Origin: Lactobacillus mulieris
GTDB lineage: Bacteria; Bacillota; Bacilli; Lactobacillales; Lactobacillaceae
Assembly (NCBI RefSeq): GCF_007095465.1
Contig: NZ_SDGL01000020.1
Coordinates: 1 to 15,664, forward strand
Length of the DNA: 15,664 bases
Direction: 5' to 3'
A program made the translations under genes and the position numbers. The notes under the pieces are model-generated. The model was not told the origin of the DNA. It did no database searches and saw only the letters and a program-made list of their open reading frames with translations. Below are positions 7,501 to 13,196 of the stretch, in pieces. Each line of letters begins with the position of its first letter. Position 1 is the first letter of the stretch.

Positions 7501-10500
7501 GTAAGCAACAAGGTAATTTAGTAGCAACTGTAAATGGTAGTGCAAATTCTTGGACAACAGGCACTTCTGACATTTCTGTACCAGTAACTTTAAATGTAAT
7601 TACTATTTCAAAAGATGCTTTGCAAAAGGCCGTTGATGCTCAACCTACAACTCAAGGTACCGCAGCCTACTACAATGCTGACAGTACTAAGCAAAATGCG
7701 TATGATGAAGCAATTACTGCAGGTAAGGCAGTTTTGGCAGATCCTAATGCAACTCAACAGCAAGTTGATGATGCAACTAAGGCTATTGAAACTGCTAAGG
7801 GCAATTTAGATGGCAAAGAAACTAATAAAGCTGATTTACAAACTTCAATTGCTAATGCTAATACAGCAAAAAGTAATGGCACTTATGACCAATCAAGTTC
7901 TGATAAGAAGTCAGCATTAGATCAAGCTTTAGCAGATGCTGAAACAGTTAATAACAAGCAAAATGCTACTCAATCTGAAGTGGATCAAGCAAAGGCAGCG
8001 TTAGACCAAGCTATTGCAAATCTCGATGGCTTGACTAATGCTAAAACTAATGCCAACACTGCAATTGACAACATGCAAAACTTGAATGATGCACAAAAGA
8101 CAGCTGCTAAAAATGCAGTTTCTGTTGCTCAAACTGTTGCCGACGTTACTACTGCACAAAATAATGCTCAAACAACTGACAATAACATGAAGTCATTGAG
8201 TGACGACGACAATTTAAACGTTGACACTACCAAGGATCCATACTTAAATGCTGATTCAGATTTGAAGACTGCATATGATAATGCCAAGAAGGCTGCAGAT
8301 GCAATTTTAGTTAAATCAACTGGTCAAAGCGTTGGTGCAAGTGAAGATCCTAAGCATGTTCAAGATATTAAGGATGCATTAGATAATGCGGCTAGTGCAC
8401 TAAACGGTGCTAAGAAACTTAGTGATGCTAAAAACAATGCAGCAACTGATTTGTCAGGTTTGACTAAGCTTAATGATGCTCAAAGAAAGACTGCTCAAGA
8501 TGCAGTTGATAATGCTAAAACAGTTGCTGATGTAACTGCTGCTGTTAACGCTGCTAAGAATACCAACACTAACATGGGTGACTTAGCAGATGATAAAAAC
8601 TATGCTAATGCCGATAGCATCAAGCAAAGCAGCAACTACAAGAATGCTGATTCTGATAAGCAAAAAGCATACAATGATGCAGTACAAGCAGCTCAAGATT
8701 TACTTGATAAGTCAAAAGGTACTTCAACGGGGAATGTAACTACTGACCCAGATGCAGTTAAAACAGCTAAGCAAAAAGTTGATGATGCATATGCAGCACT
8801 CAATGGCGACAATAACTTAACAGCTGCTAAAAATAATGCCAAAGCAGCAATTGGCGACTTACAAAATATTAACAATGCACAAAAAGCTTCAGCAATTAGT
8901 GCAGTAGAAAATGCTCAGTCTATTGATGATGTAACAATTGCAGAGACTAATGCCAAATCAACTGATGACAATATGAAGTCATTGCATGACGATACTAACC
9001 TAAACTTAGATACTACAGCAGATCCATACTTAAATGCTGATCAAACATTGAAGGATGCTTATGATGCAGCTAAGAAAGCAGCTGATGATGTATTAGCTAA
9101 GTCAACTGGTGAAAGTGTTGGTGCAAGTGCTGATTCTGCTCACGTTGCAACTCTTAAGAAGAACCTTGATGATGCAGCTAGTGCTTTAAACGGCACTACT
9201 AAGCTTAGTGAAGCAAAGACTAATGCAGCTACTGATTTATCAGGCTTGACTAATTTAAACAACGCTCAAATGCAAACTGCTAAGAAAGCTGTCGCAAATG
9301 CTAAAACAGTTGCTGATGTAACAGCTGCTGTTAATGCTGCTAAGAATACCAACACTAATATGGGGACTTGGGCAGCTGATGAAAATTACACTAAGGCTGA
9401 CCAAATCAAGGCTTCACTTAAGTACACTAATGCAGATGAAGATAAGCAAAAAGCATACACTGATGCTCTTGATAAAGTGAAGACATTGCTTGATAAAGAA
9501 AATGGCTCAAGCACAGGTGTTGTAACTACTGATGCCCAAGCAGTTCAAGAAGCTCAAACAGAACTTGATAATGCGGCTAAAGCTTTGAATGGTCAAACTA
9601 AGTTTGATGCTGATAAGCAAAAAGCATTAGATGACTTTGATGCAAACTATCCAAACTTGAACAATGCTCAAAAAGCTACTGCTCAAAAGCGGATTAGTGA
9701 CGCAACTAGTCCAGCTGAATTGACTACCGCTCAAAGCACTAATAGTGATTTGAACGATAAGATGGGGCAATTAAAGACTGTTGCTGCTACAGTTTCTGAT
9801 ACTAAGGCAACTGATAATTACAACTACGCTGACCCAGCATTGAAGAGTGTATATGACACTACTAGTGATAAGGTAAGTGCAACTGTTGCTCCAACTGGGG
9901 ATGATTTAAATAGTGATCAAGTTACTGCTTTAATTAATCAAGAAGCCACTGATAAAGCTGCCTTGAATGGTGAAGAAAGATTGAAGGCTAAAGCAGCTCT
10001 TCAAACTGCTCATGACACTGGTCTAGCAGGCAAGACTACTGACCCCAAGTACTACAATGCTACCCAAACTCCAAAAGCTAACTACGATAAGGCTTTAACT
10101 GATGCAGAAAGTACTTTAGCAAGTGAAAATGCTACTTTAGCCGATTACCAAGCAGCTAAAAAGGCAATTGATGATGCGTATGGCAAGCTTGATGGACAAG
10201 CAACTAACAAGCAAGAGCTTCAAAGTCGCGTAAGCGATGCAGATAATGTTCGTCAAAGTGATGACTACAAGAACGCAAGTGATGATGCACGTAAGACTTA
10301 CGAAGATGCAATCAAGGCTGGCCAAGATGTTTTGAATAATGCCAATGCTACTCAAGTAGAAGTTAATACTGCAAGAGATAACATTGACAAGGCAAAGCAA
10401 GCTTTAACTACTTCTGCCAATGCCGCTCAAAGCAAAGTTAATAGTAATGTCAAGGCTACTCCAGTAGGTGATAAGACTAACTTAACTAGCGAAGAACAAG

Positions 10501-13196
10501 ATTCTATTAAGAAAGCTGTAGAAGATGCCAACAAGGATAATGATGTTAAGAGTGTAACTGTTGATCCTAAGAGTGGAGAAGTAACTGTCGAATTTAACGA
10601 TGGTTCAAAGGCGACAATTCCAGCTTCAAAGACCACAACAGATACTAATAAGACTCGTTTGAAGAATGACTTAGATGATTCTAAGACAGATGCAACTAAG
10701 GCAATTCACGATAAGGCATCAACTGCTACTAAAGAAGCTTACGATAAAGCAGTTAGTGCTGGACAAACAGTCTTTGATAATGATAAGGCTAGTCAAAAGG
10801 CGATTGATGATGCAGCTGACGCAATTGAAAATGCCAAGAAGGCAATGGAAGATTCCGCAAATGCTGCCCAAAGTAAGGTAAATACCAATATTGATAAGAC
10901 TGCTGTTGGTAATAAGGATGCTTTAACAAGTGATGAACAAGCAGCTGTCAAGAAGGCAGTTGAAAAGGGTAACCCTGACACTACAGTTTCTGTAGACGAT
11001 AAGGGAACTGCTACTGTAACCTTTAACGACGGTTCCAATGCTACAATTGCACCTGAATATACATTGAAGGGTACTGACAAGAGTAGCTTGGTTAAGGAAT
11101 TGAACAATGAAAGTGCAGTTAAGAATACCCCAACTGTCACATTGCAAGATTCTGAAGACAAGACTCCAATTCAAATTTACCAACGTGCTAGTGATGAAGC
11201 TAGAAAAGTATATGATGATGCAATTGCCAAGGGTAAAGAAGTTAACCAAAATACTACAGCTACTCAAGAACAAATTGATGCTGCAACTAAGGCAATTCAA
11301 GATGCAGTTAAAGGATTAGTTTTAAGTTCAACTAATGCAAGACTTAACTTTGACTTCAGCTTTGACAAGACGCCAGTTGTTGATCCAAGCAATGTAAGTG
11401 AAGCAGAAAAGCAAGCTATCTTAGATAAGATTGCAGCTAAGAACGATAACATTGACAAGTCTAAGAGCACAGTTAACGCAGATGGAAGTGCAACTATTGT
11501 CTTGATAGATGGATCAAGTGTTACTTTGACTCCTGATCAAACAATCAAGGACGTTAACAAGGATGAATTACGTCAAGATATCGCTACTGCTGATAAGTTG
11601 CAGGCTGATACTACTAACTACCAAAAGGCTAGTGATGAAGCTCGTTCTAACTTTGAAAAAGCATTAGCTGACGCAAAAGAAAAAGAAGCAGGTAAGTTCT
11701 CACAAGCTGATGTTGATACTTCAGATGCCAACTTGAAGAAGGCAATTAGCGCTCTTCAAACAAGCATTAATTCAGCATCTGCTAATAACCCTAGTGTTAA
11801 GACCCCTGTTGGCCGCGGCCGTGATATAAATGATGATGAAAAGAATGAAATTGAAAAGGCGGTTAACGACGCTAACCCTGGCAATAAGGGAGTTGAAGTA
11901 AACAGCGATGGTAGTGCCACAGTAACTTTGGCTAATGGTGGAAAAGTAACTATTCCAGCAAGTGCAACTACGCAAGACACTAACAAGACTGTTTTGAAGA
12001 CAGCACTCGATAACGGTAATGCGGCAATTAAGGGTAGTGACTTTACTAACGCTTCAACAACTGCACAAGAAGAATTGAAGAAGGCAGTACAAGATGGTCA
12101 AAGTGTCTTTGATAATGCGGGTTCAAGCCAAAAGCAAATTGATGATGCAGCAAGTGCAATCAACACAGCTCTTGATAAAGTAACTAAGTCAATTAATGCT
12201 GCCAAAGGTAAGGTAATTACTGACATTACTAAGACTCCTGTTGGTGATAAGACGAACTTGACTGACGATGAAAAGAGTCAAGTCCAAAGTAATGTTAAGA
12301 GTGCAATTGATGCTAAGAACCCTGGCGAAAATGTAACAGTTGATGTAAACAATGATGGTAGCGCAACAGTTACATTTAAGGATGGTTCAAAGGCTACTGT
12401 TTCGGCATCAGAAACAGTTACTGATACTGATAAGAGCAAACTTAAATCAGCAATTGATGAAGCTCCAACGGTTGAAGGTGGAAGTGACTTTACTAACGCT
12501 TCAACTGAAACTCAAAACAACTACAAGCAAGCGGTAGAAGCAGGTCGAAAAGTATTTGACAACCCAACTTCAACTCAAAAGGCAATTGATGATGCAACAG
12601 AAGCAATTAACAATGCCAAAGCAGCTTTAGCAGATTCTGCCAAGAGTGCGGCTGACAAGCTTGATGTTACTGTTGAAAAGACTCAAGTTGGTAATAAGTC
12701 TGCTTTAACTAATACTGAAAAGCAATCAGTTAAGGACAATGTTACTGACGCAATCAAGGCCAAGACTCCTGATGCAGAATTTACTGTTTCAGTCGATGAC
12801 ACTGGTAACGCAACTGTAACTTTCAAGGATGGATCAAAGGGTGTAATTGGCTCAGACAAGACAGTGACTGACGTTGACAAGAGCGGCTTGCAAAACGATG
12901 TCAACGAAAAGCCTTCTGTTGAAAAGACATCAGCATACTACAACGCAAGTGACGATGCTCAAAAGGCATATAATGACGCAATTGCTGATGGTCAAGCAGT
13001 TCTTGATAATCCAACAGCAACCAAGGATGAAGTTGATGCTGCAAGAGCAAATATTGCCAATGCTAAGCAAGCCTTAACTGGTCAAAAGACTGATAAGACA
13101 GACCTTGAAAGTTCAATTGATTTAGCTAATGGATTCAAGGATGCTGGTGACACTTACAATAATGCAAGTGATGAAAGGCATTTGATAAGGCATTAA
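4437..13196 (+). CDS. main open frame of the giant surface protein (YSIRK/BspA-like/FIVAR/GA)
   Basis: The longest uninterrupted frame spans 2,919 residues from TTG 4437. That TTG is very unlikely to be the real start: it encodes the L of the FSLRK motif and has no ribosome-binding site. Residues 1-28 form the signal peptide, with likely cleavage at THA/AET. Then come a Ser/Thr-rich stretch (about 33-72), a beta module (about 78-140), the BspA-like region (about 200-600), FIVAR pair 1 (about 690-825), an unrecognised beta domain and a Rib-like domain (about 827-1056), FIVAR pair 2 (about 1058-1198), GA-FIVAR units (about 1200-1850), FIVAR pair 3 and a beta-FIVAR array to the end. FIVAR and GA modules form three-helix bundles in Staphylococcus Ebh and related giants and build a long rod that displays the N-terminal domain. 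The frame ends out of phase in ERHLIRH, in the middle of a FIVAR module. Confidence 0.85.
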   Translation: MRKTTLGLASVLLSTTLYLGTNTAITHAAETNGQSSTESSTSSSATSSQADSTASSSTSSQESSSSSTSNQTLVSPAKTQVADANNLTDSEKAAVISAIKAVNSDVKSVIVDNDGTAHVTLSDGQTVKTLNSSETIEVVSSSSTSQNATSSANNESSNSSTTNKSTNELTSENVAQEDRASNDAVPATNSNTTNQTNIDINNVDAKKFNWYTTTDKTGIVITKYMGNDSTVVIPNAYDFKVAGKLNAATRVSITWDAIRQIANNHNTHTIVFSRNTDGSSLGKIALTIGDYKKLSADTVAKELTYDTSKGIWVGAFSPYSVVKKSNGQIAIQMDTSKTNTWVTAIDASSLDTTGLTDTTFMFSGLTNLKTLNVSTWNTSQVKDMTAMFYGNESLTNLDVSSWNTGNVTKMAGMFQNDFALKSLDVSGWNTSNVTSIQNMFRGTLSLSGLDVSKWNTSNVTDMSGTFWDAPGIYHLVDTGRTGSQTSKNLMYTTGDNFKNWNVSKVTNFQYMFGLSNSSPFVQQNTGNKQVLTYMDLTNWQLANGVDRSYMFQYDGNTGYNSTLGLVLKTSANSLLGMDYASMNRSNRIYYSVVKDSKSYDNEASFTKYVDYTPNVAYGGGGNLVNNITKMLQTVTGYSNAIVNNELDPKDGTTSNSLVKAGLTQDSNYTSDEDYIQQMLMADKEVITNVDFSKLKAAVDDQEATHESDAYKKASAEKQKAYDDAVEAGKSVLSNDLAYQTDVDDATAKIINTKALLSQNVDKSALQKAVDTYPGLTKTAYDSSSKDVQAVFDKALQNGKDILADPNATQQQVDDAKGALDNAALNMPSDALITNKDAGSAEGVYGSKQSNLSDNDYYVVSIPVNIVTADGKPYTFSSSDTTGFAVRGTTKLGSGTVIAGKSLSGVTIPSSGLKFNFFAYTAKGTNDQAYALQNDNVTVNNDSTGTSGFLAVTSFSTQYGNTKYVTITVYKRPNAVSTDIQKDTNISDAAAFAKKYVSNYDEVSSSVTKWSWYNSAPSTGTVGKQQGNLVATVNGSANSWTTGTSDISVPVTLNVITISKDALQKAVDAQPTTQGTAAYYNADSTKQNAYDEAITAGKAVLADPNATQQQVDDATKAIETAKGNLDGKETNKADLQTSIANANTAKSNGTYDQSSSDKKSALDQALADAETVNNKQNATQSEVDQAKAALDQAIANLDGLTNAKTNANTAIDNMQNLNDAQKTAAKNAVSVAQTVADVTTAQNNAQTTDNNMKSLSDDDNLNVDTTKDPYLNADSDLKTAYDNAKKAADAILVKSTGQSVGASEDPKHVQDIKDALDNAASALNGAKKLSDAKNNAATDLSGLTKLNDAQRKTAQDAVDNAKTVADVTAAVNAAKNTNTNMGDLADDKNYANADSIKQSSNYKNADSDKQKAYNDAVQAAQDLLDKSKGTSTGNVTTDPDAVKTAKQKVDDAYAALNGDNNLTAAKNNAKAAIGDLQNINNAQKASAISAVENAQSIDDVTIAETNAKSTDDNMKSLHDDTNLNLDTTADPYLNADQTLKDAYDAAKKAADDVLAKSTGESVGASADSAHVATLKKNLDDAASALNGTTKLSEAKTNAATDLSGLTNLNNAQMQTAKKAVANAKTVADVTAAVNAAKNTNTNMGTWAADENYTKADQIKASLKYTNADEDKQKAYTDALDKVKTLLDKENGSSTGVVTTDAQAVQEAQTELDNAAKALNGQTKFDADKQKALDDFDANYPNLNNAQKATAQKRISDATSPAELTTAQSTNSDLNDKMGQLKTVAATVSDTKATDNYNYADPALKSVYDTTSDKVSATVAPTGDDLNSDQVTALINQEATDKAALNGEERLKAKAALQTAHDTGLAGKTTDPKYYNATQTPKANYDKALTDAESTLASENATLADYQAAKKAIDDAYGKLDGQATNKQELQSRVSDADNVRQSDDYKNASDDARKTYEDAIKAGQDVLNNANATQVEVNTARDNIDKAKQALTTSANAAQSKVNSNVKATPVGDKTNLTSEEQDSIKKAVEDANKDNDVKSVTVDPKSGEVTVEFNDGSKATIPASKTTTDTNKTRLKNDLDDSKTDATKAIHDKASTATKEAYDKAVSAGQTVFDNDKASQKAIDDAADAIENAKKAMEDSANAAQSKVNTNIDKTAVGNKDALTSDEQAAVKKAVEKGNPDTTVSVDDKGTATVTFNDGSNATIAPEYTLKGTDKSSLVKELNNESAVKNTPTVTLQDSEDKTPIQIYQRASDEARKVYDDAIAKGKEVNQNTTATQEQIDAATKAIQDAVKGLVLSSTNARLNFDFSFDKTPVVDPSNVSEAEKQAILDKIAAKNDNIDKSKSTVNADGSATIVLIDGSSVTLTPDQTIKDVNKDELRQDIATADKLQADTTNYQKASDEARSNFEKALADAKEKEAGKFSQADVDTSDANLKKAISALQTSINSASANNPSVKTPVGRGRDINDDEKNEIEKAVNDANPGNKGVEVNSDGSATVTLANGGKVTIPASATTQDTNKTVLKTALDNGNAAIKGSDFTNASTTAQEELKKAVQDGQSVFDNAGSSQKQIDDAASAINTALDKVTKSINAAKGKVITDITKTPVGDKTNLTDDEKSQVQSNVKSAIDAKNPGENVTVDVNNDGSATVTFKDGSKATVSASETVTDTDKSKLKSAIDEAPTVEGGSDFTNASTETQNNYKQAVEAGRKVFDNPTSTQKAIDDATEAINNAKAALADSAKSAADKLDVTVEKTQVGNKSALTNTEKQSVKDNVTDAIKAKTPDAEFTVSVDDTGNATVTFKDGSKGVIGSDKTVTDVDKSGLQNDVNEKPSVEKTSAYYNASDDAQKAYNDAIADGQAVLDNPTATKDEVDAARANIANAKQALTGQKTDKTDLESSIDLANGFKDAGDTYNNASDERHLIRH
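4671..4853 (+). other. N-terminal copy of the small beta module
   Basis: The segment TQVADANNLTDSEKAAV through TLSDGQTVKTLNSSETI has the same layout as the modules that recur from 10458 onward: an LTD.EK helix, a V..V.VD..G.A.VT strand pair and a closing DG turn. It is separated from the others by nearly 6 kb. It lies between two Ser/Thr-rich stretches (about 4530-4650 and 4850-5030) that are probably extended and possibly O-glycosylated. Confidence 0.6.
5040..6498 (+). other. BspA-like (DUF285) leucine-rich repeat domain
   Basis: A mixed beta cap (5040-5510, rich in V, I, T and W) leads into four clean 26-residue repeats, spaced exactly 78 bases apart with L codons at 5547, 5625, 5703 and 5781. 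The pattern is L(N/D)VS.WNT..V..M..MF....L. Further degenerate copies follow (FKNWNVSKVTNFQYMF near 5930-5970 and MDLTNWQLANGVDRSYMF near 6036-6090), then a helical closing part. DUF285 repeats occur in Lactobacillus, Mycoplasma and Bacteroidetes surface proteins and are linked to binding fibronectin or other host ligands. This is the likely ligand-binding head of the protein. Confidence 0.85.
6501..6915 (+). other. FIVAR module pair 1
   Basis: There are two helical modules of about 70 residues (from VDFSKLKAAVDDQ and from VDKSALQKAVDTY). Each has the FIVAR pattern of a K..L..AV start, a Y..AS..... A(Y/F)DDA. middle and a (N/D)AT(Q)..VD.A...I..A end. FIVAR modules occur in large Gram-positive matrix-binding proteins and form three-helix bundles. 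Confidence 0.75.
6916..7367 (+). other. unrecognised beta-rich domain
   Basis: About 150 residues from SDALITNKDAG to VTITVYKRPNAVST interrupt the FIVAR series. The segment is rich in V, T, S, G and Y with strand-like alternation (YYVVSIPVNIV, YVTITVYKR) and lacks the helical heptads on either side. I do not recognise a family. Its position next to a Rib-like domain suggests an inserted folded head rather than stalk. Confidence 0.5.
7368..7605 (+). other. Rib-like domain
   Basis: DIQKDTNISDAAAFAKKYVS, then a stretch with KWSWYNSAPSTGTVGKQQGN and a final SVPVTLNVI, follows the plan of Rib/alpha repeats: an A..FI/AKNY.D helix, a (K)W.W....TST.G strand and a final V.VTV strand. Rib domains occur in streptococcal and Lactobacillus surface proteins as stalk or ligand-contact units. 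A single copy here is unusual. The assignment is by pattern only. Confidence 0.5.
7608..8033 (+). other. FIVAR module pair 2
   Basis: Two FIVAR-type helical modules begin at SKDALQKAVDAQP and at TNKADLQTSIANA. The first shares the segment ADPNATQQQVDDA with a copy in FIVAR pair 1 (near 6842-6880), showing that these units arose by duplication within the gene. Confidence 0.75.
8034..9980 (+). repeat. Ebh-like GA-FIVAR array with a 786-bp super-repeat
   Basis: Five units begin with a GA-like motif of the type DAKNNAATDLSGLTKLNDAQ followed by K..A...V..A.TVADV. Each is followed by a NADSDLK/KQKAY FIVAR part and ends in ALNG. The equivalent A codon before K of the unit start lies at 8040, 8427, 8826 and 9213, and the homologous D codon of the fifth unit at 9612. 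Spacing therefore alternates 387, 399, 387 and 399 bases (129 and 133 residues). Units 1 and 3 resemble each other (DNNMKSL, SVGAS) and so do 2 and 4 (TNTNMG, a VVTTD/NVTTD segment), so the real period is a two-unit, 786-base repeat. The pattern closely follows the central rod of staphylococcal Ebh. The GA part resembles albumin-binding modules, but binding cannot be inferred. Confidence 0.8.
9981..10427 (+). other. FIVAR module pair 3
   Basis: Two helical modules, one degenerate (RLKAKAALQTAHDTGLAG to AYGKLDG) and one canonical (TNKQELQSRVSDADNVR to KAKQALTTSAN), join the GA-FIVAR rod to the beta-FIVAR array. Confidence 0.65.
10428..12900 (+). repeat. six-unit array alternating beta module and FIVAR
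   Basis: Each unit has a roughly 60-residue module of the form KTPVGDK..LT..EK..V..AV....P...V.V...G.ATVTF.DGSKATI, then a D.DKS.L linker, then one FIVAR. The T codon of KTPVG lies at 10458, 10899, 11370, 11802, 12234 and 12681, giving periods of 147, 157, 144, 144 and 149 residues. The small module resembles the DG-containing repeats that accompany Rib and FIVAR domains in other Gram-positive adhesins, but I cannot name the family with certainty. The 157-residue unit carries an extra segment around TVTLQDSEDKTPIQIYQ (near 11130-11190). Confidence 0.75.

Noticed and set aside
10137..12904. Several minus-strand open frames of 60-125 codons within the repeat arrays
   Set aside because: They are antisense shadows of the repetitive coding strand; they have biased compositions, no ribosome-binding sites and no recognisable domains.
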